Assembly: GCF_000482805.1 (NCBI RefSeq)
Contig: NZ_KI519502.1
Location: 1 to 64,000, forward strand
Reading direction: 5' to 3'
Origin: Deinococcus murrayi DSM 11303
Lineage (GTDB): Bacteria; Deinococcota; Deinococci; Deinococcales; Deinococcaceae
Length of the DNA: 64,000 nucleotides
Shown: piece by piece, positions 23,234 to 37,826 of the stretch
Numbering within the stretch: the stretch's first letter is position 1
Layout of the letters: the number at the start of each line of letters is the position of its first letter
The notes under the pieces: generated by a model
The model's database searches: none
The model's input: only the letters and a program-made list of their open reading frames with translations
Told to the model about the DNA's origin: nothing
Made by a program: the position numbers and the translations under genes

Positions 23234-23237
<4 letters not shown>
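21852..23237 (+). CDS. MFS transporter, probable niacin/nicotinamide importer (NiaP-like)
   Basis: A 461-residue major facilitator protein with twelve predicted membrane helices. The sugar-porter/SV2-like signatures are visible: [13 protein letters not shown] after helix 2, [30 protein letters not shown] between helices 4 and 5, and [17 protein letters not shown] after helix 10. This is the group that contains NiaP. Its stop overlaps pncB as ATGA, and the third gene makes NAD from the product, so niacin or nicotinic acid is the likely cargo. The substrate call rests on that context. Confidence 0.8.
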
Positions 23238-24681
<1,444 letters not shown>

Positions 24682-24685
<4 letters not shown>

Positions 24686-25590
24686 GCGGGGCCGTCTATG
24701 TGGGCCGCTTTCAGCCCCCCCACGCGGCGCACCTGGCGAGCATGGGGCACGCGCTGGCTCACGCCCCGCACCTGCTCGTGCTGCTGGGAAGCGCCAACCT
24801 CGCCCGCTCGGTCAAAAACCCCTTCAGCGCCGCCGAGCGGGCGGGGATGCTGCGGCGGGCCTTGCGGGAGGCGGGGGCCGACGTGCGCCGGGTGACGTTG
24901 CGCCCCCTGGCCGACCGTTTCGACGCCGAACTCTGGGCGGCAGACGTGCGGCGAGCGGCGGCAGAGGCGTTGGGGGAGGGTGCCCCGGTGTCCCTCGTCG
25001 GCTTTGAAAAGGACGCCAGCACCGCTTACCTGCGCTGGTTTCCTGGCTGGGGCCGCCTGCCCGTGCCGGAGGTGCCGGGGCTGAACGCGACCGACGTGCG
25101 GGCGGCTTACTTGACCGGGCGAGCGCTGCCGCCGGGGGTGCCGGAGGCGGTGCGCGTGTTCCTCACCCGCTTTGCGCGGACGCCCGCCTACCCCCGCCTG
25201 CGGGCCGAATGGGCGGCGGTGGAGGCCGCCCGCGCCGCCCTGCCCCCCGGCACCCACCTGCACGAGGAACGTTGGCTGAGGGTCGAGGGGGGAAGGGTCT
25301 GGCTGCACACCCGGCGCGACCCCATCGGGGTTGGCCTGTGGGAACTGCCGGGGCGGGTGCTGCCGCCTGGCGAGACGGCGACGGGCGGCGCAGAGTTCGC
25401 CCACCCCGCCCGCGCCCTCGTCGCCCCAACGACCGCGCACGTGTACCGGGGGTCCGTACCCGCCGCGTTTTCCGCCCGCCCGGTGCCCCTCGCCCTCGCC
25501 CTGCGGACTCCGCGCCGCTTTCACGAGGACCATCATGTGATCTTCATGCAGCTGCTCGGCGGGGCCGCTTCCTCATCCAGCCTGGGCTAA
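24682..25590 (+). CDS. NMN adenylyltransferase (NadM-like) with degenerate C-terminal Nudix domain
   Basis: A 302-residue two-domain protein. The first 170 residues are an archaeal-type [22 protein letters not shown] (HxxH nucleotide motif), [21 protein letters not shown], and [13 protein letters not shown] in place of the ISSTxxR element. The C-terminal part has the flanks of a Nudix domain ([15 protein letters not shown] and later [14 protein letters not shown]). The REuxEExGu helix that binds metal is missing, as if 25-30 residues had been deleted in frame. Start is TTG overlapping the pncB TGA (TTGA); any later start would remove the first beta strand. Confidence 0.88.
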
Positions 25591-25649
25591 GCCGCTTATT
25601 CCCCGTTGACCGGACCGAGAGACACTCGGCCCCTTCCCGGAGGAATGCC

Positions 25650-26558
<909 letters not shown>

Positions 26559-26581
26559 CGGGAGGGGGGGGCAGCGAAGGG

Positions 26582-26612
26582 GGCCGCTTCGGGTTGGGGG
26601 CGGCCTTCCTTT
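26582..26612 (+). terminator. Terminator between the ferritin-like gene and meaB
   Basis: GGCCGC (26582-26587) pairs with GCGGCC (26600-26605), followed by TTCCTTTA. The genes on both sides converge here. Confidence 0.6.
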
Positions 26613-27564
26613 AGGCCGGAACAGAGGAAAGCAGGGCCTGGACCCCCTGCACCGGTGTCTGCCTCCCGGCCAGCACCTCTCCGCGCAGCTCGCGCAGCCG
26701 CGCGGGGTCCAGCCCCGCCTGAAAGGCCCGCCACGCCGCCTCGCGCAGCAACTCGTCAAACCAAGCGCCCGTCTGCTCGCGGCGCTTCGCGGCGAGGTCC
26801 ACCGTCCCCCGGTACGCCTCCACCGCCGCCCACAGCTCTGGGATGCCCGCGCCCGTCGCCGCCGACGCTTGCAGGACGCGGGGCCGCCAGGGGGCACCGC
26901 GCGGGGTGAGCAGCCGCAGGGCCGCCGTCAGCTCGGTCTGGGCGCGGGTGGCCGCTTTGGGGTCGAGGTCCGCCTTGTTCACCACGCACAGGTCCGCGAG
27001 TTCCATGATGCCGCGCTTGATGCCCTGAAGCTCGTCCCCCGCGTTGGGCAGGGTGAGCAGCACGAAGAGGTCGGTCATCGCGGCGACCTGCGTCTCGCTC
27101 TGGCCCACGCCCACCGTCTCGACGAGGACCACGTCATACCCGGCGGCCTCGCACAGCAAAATCACCTCGCGGGTGCGCCGGGCCACGCCCCCCAGGGTGC
27201 CCCGGCTGGGGCTGGGGCGGATGTAGGCGTTCGGGTGAACCGTCAGCCGGGGCATCCGCGTCTTGTCGCCCATGATAGAGCCGCCCGTGCGGGCGCTCGA
27301 CGGGTCCACCGCGAGCACGGCCACCCGGTGCCCCGCGTCCGCGAGGTGCAGCCCCAGCGCCTCGATGAGCGTGCTCTTGCCCACCCCCGGCACCCCGGTC
27401 AGGCCCACCCGGATGCTGCGCCCGGTGTGCGGCAGCAGCCCCGCGAGGAGGGATTGCGCCTGCGCCTCGTGGTCGGGCCGGGTGGATTCGGTCAGGGTGA
27501 TGGCGCGGGCCAGGGCGCGGCGGTCGCCCGCGAGCAGGGGAGGGGCGAGGGGATGCTCAGGCAT
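26611..27564 (-). CDS. meaB: Methylmalonyl-CoA mutase chaperone GTPase MeaB
   Basis: A 317-residue G3E P-loop GTPase that guards and reloads adenosylcobalamin on methylmalonyl-CoA mutase. Walker A is [12 protein letters not shown]; then [23 protein letters not shown], the switch region [20 protein letters not shown], Walker [13 protein letters not shown] and the base motif NKAD. The C-terminal helix pair for dimerisation is present. The ATG at 27564 follows the small secreted protein by 9 bp in the mutase operon. Confidence 0.95.
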   Translation of the reverse strand: MPEHPLAPPLLAGDRRALARAITLTESTRPDHEAQAQSLLAGLLPHTGRSIRVGLTGVPGVGKSTLIEALGLHLADAGHRVAVLAVDPSSARTGGSIMGDKTRMPRLTVHPNAYIRPSPSRGTLGGVARRTREVILLCEAAGYDVVLVETVGVGQSETQVAAMTDLFVLLTLPNAGDELQGIKRGIMELADLCVVNKADLDPKAATRAQTELTAALRLLTPRGAPWRPRVLQASAATGAGIPELWAAVEAYRGTVDLAAKRREQTGAWFDELLREAAWRAFQAGLDPARLRELRGEVLAGRQTPVQGVQALLSSVPA

Positions 27565-27573
27565 GACCAACCA

Positions 27574-28002
27574 TCAACACTTTGCGTTCCTCGGCACGGG
27601 CTGGAGAAAGCTCCGCAGCGGCGTGGTCACCCCGGCGCGGCGCTCCCCCGTCTCGCGAACCAGGCGGCCCCGCGCGTCGAACACGCCCCGTACGTCCAGC
27701 AGCCGCCCGGCAAAGCCGTTCCACTCGACCCGGACCCCGGCCAGTCGCCCGGCGCGGTCGTAGCTCTGGCGCACCACGAGCGTGTTGTCGGGGAAGCGGT
27801 GGCCGTGGGTCAGGAAGCGCACCCGCCCCCCGCGGTCCACGGTCAGCCGCAGGTCCTCCACGGTGCAGGTTCGCAGGTCCCCCACCACGACGGGGCGGGC
27901 CGTCACCGTGCGGGCGGGCAGGCCCGGCACCGGGGGCAGGTGGGGGGCTTGTGCGGCGGCGAGGGGCGCGAGGCAGAGCAGGGGGAGGAGCAGGCGTTTC
28001 AT
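27574..28002 (-). CDS. Unknown exported protein between mutase and meaB
   Basis: A 142-residue protein with a clear Sec signal (KRLLLPLLCLAPLAAAQA). The mature part has beta-rich YD-like strands: RLTVDRGGRVRFLTHG, VRQSYDRAGRLAGVRVEWNG, and GVFDARGRLVRETG. Two Cys (positions about 46 and 142) could form a disulfide. No family recognised. It starts 6 bp after the mutase stop and ends 9 bp before meaB, so it is co-transcribed with cytosolic enzymes although its product leaves the cytoplasm. Confidence 0.75.
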   Translation of the reverse strand: MKRLLLPLLCLAPLAAAQAPHLPPVPGLPARTVTARPVVVGDLRTCTVEDLRLTVDRGGRVRFLTHGHRFPDNTLVVRQSYDRAGRLAGVRVEWNGFAGRLLDVRGVFDARGRLVRETGERRAGVTTPLRSFLQPVPRNAKC

Positions 28003-28008
28003 GAGGGG

Positions 28009-30207
<2,199 letters not shown>

Positions 30208-30344
30208 GGGCGGGAAGCCTCCAGAAGGGGGAAAGAAGGGGTCATCGTTTCCCGCATGATGCCACCGCTGGGGGCCAGAGGGCCGGGCAAGCGGGCGCTT
30301 CCCACCCCCGCCGCCGAGGGAAGCGGCCCCACCATGAGAAGGGT

Positions 30345-30356
30345 TAACATGGCCGG
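30345..30356 (+). promoter_or_regulatory. Leaderless -10 box of rpe
   Basis: TAACAT (30345-30350) plus 6 nt precedes GTG 30357. Confidence 0.55.
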
Positions 30357-31022
30357 GTGACCGCTTTTCCCCGCGCCGTCAAGCTCGCCCCCAGCCTCCT
30401 GTCTTGCGACTTCACCCGCCTGGGCGAGGAGTTGCAGGCCATCGCGGACGCCGACTGGGCGCATGTGGACGTGATGGATGGCCACTTCGTGCCCAACATC
30501 TCCTTCGGGGTGCCGATTCTGGCGGCGGCGCGGCGGGCTTCCCCCCTCCCCATGGACGTTCACCTGATGGTTAAGGCCCCCGAACGCTACCTGCGCGACT
30601 TTGCGGGGGCCGGGGCGGACGGCCTCACCGTGCATGTGGAGGCCACCGCGCACCTTCACCGCGCCGTGGGGATGATTCGCGAACTGGGTAAGCGGGCGGG
30701 CGTGACCCTCAACCCCGGCACTCCCCTCGAAGCCGTGCGCCCGGTGCTGGGGGACGTGGACCTCGTGCTCGTGATGAGTGTGAATCCTGGCTTCGGCGGA
30801 CAGAAGTTCATTCCGGAGAGCGTGGAGCGGGTCCGCACCCTGCGCCGCTGGCTGGACGAGCTGGGCAGCCCCGCCGAGCTTCAGGTGGACGGTGGCGTCA
30901 CCCCCGCCAACGCCCGCTTGCTCGCGGAGGCGGGGGCGAGCTGCCTCGTCGCGGGGAGCAGCGTCTTCGGGCCAGACGGGGCAGCGGCGGGCCTCGCCCG
31001 GTTGCGGGAGGCCCTCGCATGA
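30357..31022 (+). CDS. rpe: Ribulose-phosphate 3-epimerase
   Basis: A 221-residue TIM-barrel enzyme that interconverts ribulose 5-phosphate and xylulose 5-phosphate in the pentose phosphate pathway. Motifs: [26 protein letters not shown] (metal His and Asp), [29 protein letters not shown] and phosphate loop [11 protein letters not shown] start with a leaderless box. Its TGA overlaps the ATG of comB. Confidence 0.96.
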   Translation: MTAFPRAVKLAPSLLSCDFTRLGEELQAIADADWAHVDVMDGHFVPNISFGVPILAAARRASPLPMDVHLMVKAPERYLRDFAGAGADGLTVHVEATAHLHRAVGMIRELGKRAGVTLNPGTPLEAVRPVLGDVDLVLVMSVNPGFGGQKFIPESVERVRTLRRWLDELGSPAELQVDGGVTPANARLLAEAGASCLVAGSSVFGPDGAAAGLARLREALA

Positions 31023-31732
31023 GGCTGCGGGTCGACCTGCTCCCCCACGGCGCGTATTCCGATGTGGTGCTCGTCGTGGACGTGCTGCGGGCGACCACGA
31101 CCGCCGTGGCTTTCCTGGAGCGCGGGGCGGAAGCGCTCCTCCTCACGGCCACCCTGGAAGCGGCGCTCGCCCGCCAGGGGGCAGGGGTGTTGCTCGCGGG
31201 TGAGCGCGGCGGCCTGCCCCCCGCGGGCTTTGACCTCGGCAACAGCCCGGTGGAGGTCGCCGCCGGAACTTTTGCCGGGCAGACGGTCGTGATGAACACC
31301 ACCAACGGCACCGCCGCCGCGCACCTCGCCGCCGCGACCGGCAAGCATGTCCTCCTCGCGGCGCTCACGAACGCCCACGCCGCCGCTCGCCGCGCCCGCG
31401 CCCTGGCAACCGAGGAAATCGCCATCGTGTGCGCCGGCACCGGGGGCCGCGCCGGGATGGAGGACGTGTACGCCGCCGGGGTGCTCGCCGAATACCTCCT
31501 CGCGATGGGCGACTTTGCCACTGACGACGGAGCACGCATCGCTCTGACCGTGCGCCGCAGCTTCGGCAACCCCGCCGAGGTGCTCGCGGGCAGCGCTCAT
31601 GGCGCGTTCCTGGCCCGCATCGGGCTGGAAGAAGACGTGCGCTTTGCCGCGGGCGTCAGCGTGAGCACCGTGGTGCCCCTCCTCGACCCGGCGGGCGGGG
31701 CAGAGGACGCGCTGCGGTTCGTGGCGGGCTGA
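31019..31732 (+). CDS. 2-phosphosulfolactate phosphatase family (ComB)
   Basis: A 237-residue ComB-type Mg2+ acid phosphatase. Family motifs: [46 protein letters not shown], and [17 protein letters not shown]. The founding member acts in coenzyme M synthesis; many non-methanogen bacteria carry ComB without that pathway, so the real substrate here is unknown. It is translated together with rpe (ATGA overlap), which hints at a sugar- or lactate-phosphate substrate. Confidence 0.88.
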   Translation: MRLRVDLLPHGAYSDVVLVVDVLRATTTAVAFLERGAEALLLTATLEAALARQGAGVLLAGERGGLPPAGFDLGNSPVEVAAGTFAGQTVVMNTTNGTAAAHLAAATGKHVLLAALTNAHAAARRARALATEEIAIVCAGTGGRAGMEDVYAAGVLAEYLLAMGDFATDDGARIALTVRRSFGNPAEVLAGSAHGAFLARIGLEEDVRFAAGVSVSTVVPLLDPAGGAEDALRFVAG

Positions 31733-31869
31733 GGGGAGGGGCTGACGCGGGTCGGGGTACGCCACAGCCCCATCACAGCGCGTTTGCTACATCTGTCGCC
31801 GGGGCCATCCGTCTGGCGGCCTCGTCAGCGTCTCTACTCTCCCTGAACCTGCCCCCGAAGGAGTCACCC

Positions 31870-33516
31870 ATGTCCCGCCCCGCTGCCCCCCTCGCCGCTC
31901 TGACCCTTCTCCTGCTCGCTGCCTGTGGTCAGCTCCCCACCTCCCAGGGACTCACTCCGCAGGTCGACGCGCCTGCCTTCGCCGCCCTCGCCCCGCAGGC
32001 GCTGAGCAGCAGTGCTGCCGACAGCTGGCGGCAGCAGGTGATTTACCTCGCCCTGCCCGACCGCTTCCACAACGGCTCTGTGGCCAACGACAACGCGGGG
32101 CAGCCCTACTGCTTCGACCCCGCCTGGCCGACGAAGTTCCACGGGGGCGACCTCGCGGGCCTGCGGTCCAAGCTGGGTTACCTCAAGGACTTGGGGGTCG
32201 GCACCCTGTGGACCACCCCGGTTTACGCCCAGGTGCCGGAGGTGAATCCGCGCACGTCCGGCGCGTCGTGCGGCTACCACGGGTACTGGCCCGACTTCCG
32301 CAATCCGAGCGACCTCGCGGTCGAACCCAAGCTGGGGACCGCGAGCGACCTGAGCGGCCTGATTGCCGACCTGCACGCGAATGGGATGCGCTACATGATG
32401 GACATGGTCGTCAACCACGCCGGGTACGGGGCGGCGGTCACCCGCTCCAATCCCGGCTGGTTCCACCCGGACTGCTCGGGGGACGACGTGAACTGCCCCC
32501 TGGCGGGCCTGCCCGACTTCCGGCAGGAGGACAGCACGGTCGCGGCCTACCTCACCACCCTGAGCAAGAACTGGACGAGCGCCTACGCCATCGACGCCAT
32601 CCGCATGGACACCGCCAAGCACGTCCCCCTGAACTACTGGCAGGGCAGCTGGGTGCCCGGCGTGCTCGCCAGCCGCCCAAACACGTTCCTGCTCGCCGAA
32701 GCGTTCCTCACGGGCGGGGCCTCGCAGCTCAAGCCCTACCTCGACGCGGGCTTCGACAGCACCTTTAACTTTCCGCTGCGCAACGCCCTGGTGAGCGCCT
32801 TTGCCAAGGGCGGGAGCCTCGATGCGGTCGCGGGGAGCGTGCAGGATTCTGTCGGCACCCTGGGTCTGAGCCGAGCGCTCCTGACCGTCAACCTGCTCGA
32901 CAACCACGACGTGCCGCGCTTTCTCAACGAGCCGGGCTACGGGGTGCCGGAAGACGAGATTCGCCGCCGCTATCACCTGGGCCTCGCGGCCCTCTTCACC
33001 CTGCCGGGGATTCCGCAGCTCTACTACGGCAACGAGCTGGGAATGTATGGGGGCGCGGACCCCGACAACCGCCGCGACATGCCGTCCTGGGCCTGGACGA
33101 GCAGCGGGCGCAGCGGCACCTACAGCGGCTTCCTGCCCAATCCGGGCCTGACCTACAACCTGGTGCAAAAGCTCGCGGGTGTGCGCCGGAATAACCCCGG
33201 CCTGTGGAAAGGCTCTTACGCCGAGCTGTGGCGGCCCAACGGCGGCACGAACGTCTTTGCCTTCTACCGGGGCTACAGCGACAGCACGGTGAGCAGCCGC
33301 CTGGTCGTGGCGTTCAACAACTCCCCCGCCAGCGCCAGCGTCACCGTGAATATCGGGGCGAATACGGCCATCAGCTCGGCGGACCGCACCTATCTCGCCA
33401 GCCGCACCTTCGACGACCTCGCCGGACAGGGTGCCCCCGCCACCGCCACGAGCAGCGGCGGCCTGCTCACCCTCAGCCTCCCGGCCAAGACCTTCGCCAT
33501 CTACCGGGCACGCTGA
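31870..33516 (+). CDS. Alpha-amylase family (GH13) lipoprotein
   Basis: A 548-residue surface glycosidase. The N-terminus is a lipoprotein signal ending LLLLAACG. The (beta-alpha)8 domain has all four GH13 blocks: MDMVVNHAG, AIDAIRMDTAKH with the nucleophile Asp, FLLAEAF with the acid/base Glu, and NLLDNHD. After the barrel, FYRGYSDSTVSSRLVVAFNNSPASASVTVNI to the end forms the beta-sandwich C domain. It probably degrades alpha-glucans outside the cell. GAAGGAG precedes the ATG. It stands as a single gene. Confidence 0.92.
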   Translation: MSRPAAPLAALTLLLLAACGQLPTSQGLTPQVDAPAFAALAPQALSSSAADSWRQQVIYLALPDRFHNGSVANDNAGQPYCFDPAWPTKFHGGDLAGLRSKLGYLKDLGVGTLWTTPVYAQVPEVNPRTSGASCGYHGYWPDFRNPSDLAVEPKLGTASDLSGLIADLHANGMRYMMDMVVNHAGYGAAVTRSNPGWFHPDCSGDDVNCPLAGLPDFRQEDSTVAAYLTTLSKNWTSAYAIDAIRMDTAKHVPLNYWQGSWVPGVLASRPNTFLLAEAFLTGGASQLKPYLDAGFDSTFNFPLRNALVSAFAKGGSLDAVAGSVQDSVGTLGLSRALLTVNLLDNHDVPRFLNEPGYGVPEDEIRRRYHLGLAALFTLPGIPQLYYGNELGMYGGADPDNRRDMPSWAWTSSGRSGTYSGFLPNPGLTYNLVQKLAGVRRNNPGLWKGSYAELWRPNGGTNVFAFYRGYSDSTVSSRLVVAFNNSPASASVTVNIGANTAISSADRTYLASRTFDDLAGQGAPATATSSGGLLTLSLPAKTFAIYRAR

Positions 33517-33563
33517 GGCCCGGCGCGGGCTGGGGGGGTGCGGGCCAGAACGGTTCCCCGCGC

Positions 33564-33576
33564 TACCCTGTCCCCC
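33564..33576 (+). promoter_or_regulatory. Leaderless -10 box of nspC
   Basis: TACCCT (33564-33569) plus 7 nt precedes the ATG at 33577. Confidence 0.6.
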
Positions 33577-34797
<1,221 letters not shown>

Positions 34798-34805
34798 GGT
34801 CCGTA

Positions 34806-34848
34806 GGCGAGCGCCCCCACCACTTCGGGCCGGGGGCGCTCGCCTGTT
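34806..34848 (+). terminator. Rho-independent terminator of nspC
   Basis: GGCGAGCGCCCCC (34806-34818) pairs perfectly with GGGGGCGCTCGCC (34832-34844), followed by TGTT. Confidence 0.85.
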
Positions 34849-35026
34849 GCTGGATTCACATCAAATGCGGCTTCGGGAGGGGGGCGCGGGGGAGGGCGGA
34901 ACGTCGCCGCCGACCCACCACGCGGCCTATTCGGACCCGTCCTCCGGCGAGCACGCCGGGGGCGCGGGAGACACAGCCGGGAGTGGGGCGGGAAAAGGCC
35001 AGTCACCCCCGGCGCGGGGAGGAGGC

Positions 35027-36304
35027 TTACTTGCGGTACACCTTGACCACACCGTTCACGGTGCGCAGGCTGCCGCCCTCGAAGTCGGCGGCCCAGGCCC
35101 CATTCAGCAGGTACTGGTCACGGGTGGGAAAGCCCAGGAACGAGCCGGAGCCGCCCAGTCCCTGATAGGTCTTCAGGATGGCCCCTTGCAGCCAGAAGGT
35201 GCCGTACTTCTCGGTCGAGTACAGCGCCCCGTTCTGGAAGAGGGCGTACAGCCCGGTCGTGCCGTAGGGGTTGCGGGGAACGACCTTCTCGTCGGCGGCG
35301 GCCCATCCCAGGCGGCTGGGCGGGCGGATGCCGCCGTTTTCCACCTGCGCGAGGGCGAGGTAGCGCTCCAGCACTCGCCCGTGCACCGCGTAGGCGCGGC
35401 TGGAGCCGTTCGCGTGCAGCATCACGGCGTCGCCGTAGGCCGCCACCCCCCGGAACTTCTGCCACAGGCCGTCGCCCCAGGGCACGGCGTAGCTCGTCGC
35501 CTGCCCCAGCGACTCCGGCCCCTTGAGGCGGGCATACGCTTCTACCATCGCCGTGTCGAAGGAGCCGTCCGGCTTCTCGCCGGGCTGAATCTGGGTCACG
35601 GGCTGGGTGGGCGCGGGCTGGACGGGGGCCGGTTGCACGGGAACGGGCTGAACCGGAGCCGGAGCGGTCGACACGGGAATCGCTGCGTTCGGCGTCTCGG
35701 TCACGGTGCCCGTCGCGCTGCCGCCGTTGCCCTGTGCCGCCGTGCCCACCCGGAAGGTCACCACGTCGGTCACCCAGCTCTGGGCGGGCAGGGGCCGCAC
35801 CACGATGCTCAGTGCCCGCGCGAGGTTGTCCTGCCCACGCACCTGCACCCGCGCGAAGTTCTCGCCCTCCACGAAGCGGGCCACGTCGTTGAGGTTCAGG
35901 GGCTGGGTGCTCGCCAGCGCGAGCAAGCGGTCTTGCCCCGCCGGGCCGCCCACCGTCAGCGTGTAGTTCGCATTCCGCCCCGGCAGGGTGCGGGGGGCAT
36001 TCGCCCGGACGAGGTTGTTCTCTTCGTAGGTGTTCGGGAAGAAGAGGTCAATCTGCCCGCTGGCGTTCACGTTGAACAGGTAGACGTAGGCGTCACGGTT
36101 CGTCTTGACCCCGATGGAAATGCGCTCGCCCACCCGGTAGACCGGGTTGCGGGTGCCGCTGGCGTCCTTGTTCACCCACACCTGCACGTCGAGCGTGGGC
36201 TGCGCGGGGTTCACGATGATGCTTTGGGCGCTGAGGCGGGGCTGGGCGCTGGCCGTGCCCAGCAGGGCGGAGAGGGTCAGGGCCGCAGTGATGGAATGAC
36301 GCAT
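35027..36304 (-). CDS. Exported DUF4384 protein with Pro/Gln linker and LGFP-like C-terminus
   Basis: A 425-residue secreted protein. A Sec signal (RHSITAALTLSALLGTASA) is followed by a DUF4384-type beta domain (RVGERISIGVKTNRDAYVYLFNVNASGQIDLFFPN). A linker of repeated PVQPAP units runs from about residue 215 to 240. The C-terminal 180 residues contain LGFP-like blocks (GVAAYGDAVMLHANGSSRAYAV, LGWAAADEKVVPRNPYGTTGLYALFQNGALYSTEKYGTFWLQGAIL, SFLGFPTRDQYLL), often a cell-wall or surface-binding repeat. GGAGG precedes the ATG at 36304. Envelope function is likely; the partner is unknown. Confidence 0.85.
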   Translation of the reverse strand: MRHSITAALTLSALLGTASAQPRLSAQSIIVNPAQPTLDVQVWVNKDASGTRNPVYRVGERISIGVKTNRDAYVYLFNVNASGQIDLFFPNTYEENNLVRANAPRTLPGRNANYTLTVGGPAGQDRLLALASTQPLNLNDVARFVEGENFARVQVRGQDNLARALSIVVRPLPAQSWVTDVVTFRVGTAAQGNGGSATGTVTETPNAAIPVSTAPAPVQPVPVQPAPVQPAPTQPVTQIQPGEKPDGSFDTAMVEAYARLKGPESLGQATSYAVPWGDGLWQKFRGVAAYGDAVMLHANGSSRAYAVHGRVLERYLALAQVENGGIRPPSRLGWAAADEKVVPRNPYGTTGLYALFQNGALYSTEKYGTFWLQGAILKTYQGLGGSGSFLGFPTRDQYLLNGAWAADFEGGSLRTVNGVVKVYRK

Positions 36305-36482
36305 GGGAAAAACCTCCAGGGTGGTGCGGGATTCAGATGCGGGGCAGCGTAGGGGCCGAAGCTGACGAAGCACTGATAGCCCTGGGTCTAGTCCGGTTCC
36401 CTCAAGGGGGAGTCAAGCGTCCCCGGCCATCCTGGCCCCCCCATGAGCTGGGGCTGACCAGAGCCTGACGTGCTATCCTTTG

Positions 36483-36506
36483 TTCGGTCGTTGGCGAATG
36501 ACCGAA
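36483..36506 (+). promoter_or_regulatory. Inverted repeat between promoter and SD of the secreted hydrolase
   Basis: TTCGGTC-N10-GACCGAA is a perfect 7-bp inverted repeat. A TATCCT -10 box (36475-36480) ends two bases before it, so the repeat covers the transcription start region: an operator, or the first hairpin of the mRNA. Confidence 0.55.
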
Positions 36507-36532
36507 GAAGCTTAGCTCCCCCGGAGGTTTCC

Positions 36533-37501
36533 ATGCGACTCACCCGACGGCTGGCCCTGACCGCCGCCCTTTTTGTTTTTGCTGCGCCCGCCCTCGCCGC
36601 CAGCCGCGAGGTGACGCTGGAGGTGCCCGGAGCGCGGCTGGCCGCCACCCTTCAGACGCCGGACGGCCCCCAGCACGCCCGGCCTCCCGTCGCGCTCATC
36701 CTGGCCGGAAGCGGCCCTACCGACCGCAACGGAGACAATCCGCTGTCGGGGCCGGGGGGGACCTACCGCAAGCTGGCCGCGAACCTGGCTGCGCGGGGCA
36801 TCGCCACCCTGCGGCCCGACAAGCGCGGCATCGGCGCGAGCACCCCCGCCGACCCGCGTGAGGAGGCCCTCACCTTTGACGACTTCGTGAACGACGCGCG
36901 GGCCTGGCTGACCTGGCTCGCCGCGCAGCCTGGCCTCGGCCCGGTGGCGGTCATAGGGCACAGCGAGGGCGGGCTGCTCGCGCTCGCTGCCGTGCAGGGG
37001 CAGACCCCGGCGCGGGCGGTGGTCCTGCTCGCGGCCCCCGGCGAGGACATCGGCACGACCATCCGCCGCCAGTTGGGGCAGAATCCGGCCAACCCGCCCG
37101 CGCTCGTCGAGGAATCGAACCGGATTCTGGACGCCCTGGCTCGCGGCGAACGGGTGGCTGAGGTCTCGCCCGTGCTCGCCCCCCTCTTCCGGCCCAGCGT
37201 GCAGCCCTACCTCGCGAGCAGTTTGAAGTACGACCCGCAGCGCCTGATAGCCGCGCAGAATCTGCCCACCCTGGTCGTGCAGGGGGACCGTGACCTCCAG
37301 GTGCGCCCCGAAGACGCCCGGCTCCTCGCCGCCGCGCAGCCCGCCGCCCGGCTGCACCTCGCCCGTGGAGTCAATCACGTGCTCGTGCCCGCTCCCCTCG
37401 ACCCCGCCGGAAACCTCGCCCGTTACGGCGACGCCGAACTGCCGCTGGAGCGCGGCGTGGTCACGGCGGTGGTGGAGTTCTTGCGCGGGGCGCTGCGCTA
37501 G
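36533..37501 (+). CDS. Secreted alpha/beta hydrolase
   Basis: A 322-residue exported hydrolase. A Sec signal (TRRLALTAALFVFAAPALAA) is followed by a beta strand pair and the oxyanion loop LILAGSGPTDRNGDNP, the family's typical glycine-rich turn. The nucleophile elbow is VIGHSEGGLLAL, the acid is near VVQGDRDLQVRPED, and the catalytic His is in ARGVNHVLVP. This layout fits the DUF/serine-aminopeptidase-like hydrolases rather than lipases. CCGGAGG precedes the ATG. Substrate unknown. Confidence 0.88.
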   Translation: MRLTRRLALTAALFVFAAPALAASREVTLEVPGARLAATLQTPDGPQHARPPVALILAGSGPTDRNGDNPLSGPGGTYRKLAANLAARGIATLRPDKRGIGASTPADPREEALTFDDFVNDARAWLTWLAAQPGLGPVAVIGHSEGGLLALAAVQGQTPARAVVLLAAPGEDIGTTIRRQLGQNPANPPALVEESNRILDALARGERVAEVSPVLAPLFRPSVQPYLASSLKYDPQRLIAAQNLPTLVVQGDRDLQVRPEDARLLAAAQPAARLHLARGVNHVLVPAPLDPAGNLARYGDAELPLERGVVTAVVEFLRGALR

Positions 37502-37517
37502 GGGAGGGAAGCGGCCC

Positions 37518-37826
37518 GTGCCCCTCAGCCGACCCAACGAGGTCTTCCGCGCCCTGGCCGACCCCACCCGCCGCGCCATCTTGCGCGAGCTGCGCGGCGG
37601 CGAGCGCACGGCGGGCGAGCTGGCCCGGCTCTTTCCGGTCGCCAAGAGCACCCTCAGTGGGCACTTCGCGGTGCTCAGGGCCGCCGACCTGGTCTGGACG
37701 GAAAAGCGCGGCACGCAGGTGGTCTACCGCCTGAACACGACGGTCTTTCAGGAGGTGCTCGCCGACCTGCTGGACCTCTTCGGCCCGGCGGGAAAGGAGG
37801 TGGAAGGTGAGCAGAAGCCGGGTTGA
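37518..37826 (+). CDS. ArsR-family autorepressor (SdpR-like)
   Basis: A 102-residue winged-helix regulator: FRALADPTRRAILRELRGGERTAGELARLFPVAKSTLSGHFAVLRAADLVWTEKRGTQVVYRLN is the ArsR fold in the SdpR style (KSTLSGHFAVL recognition helix, no metal-binding Cys). The GTG at 37518 has a purine-rich SD. Its end overlaps the following membrane gene by 20 bp, matching the SdpR/SdpI pair of Bacillus in which the membrane protein sequesters the repressor. That mode of action is inference. Confidence 0.88.
   Translation: MPLSRPNEVFRALADPTRRAILRELRGGERTAGELARLFPVAKSTLSGHFAVLRAADLVWTEKRGTQVVYRLNTTVFQEVLADLLDLFGPAGKEVEGEQKPG

Noticed and set aside
25341..25470. A frameshift as cause of the broken Nudix motif
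   Set aside because: The sequence stays in one frame with the downstream Nudix strand intact; an in-frame deletion fits better.
27564..27570. An upstream TTG start for meaB
   Set aside because: The ATG two codons later fits the family and the spacing to the preceding gene.
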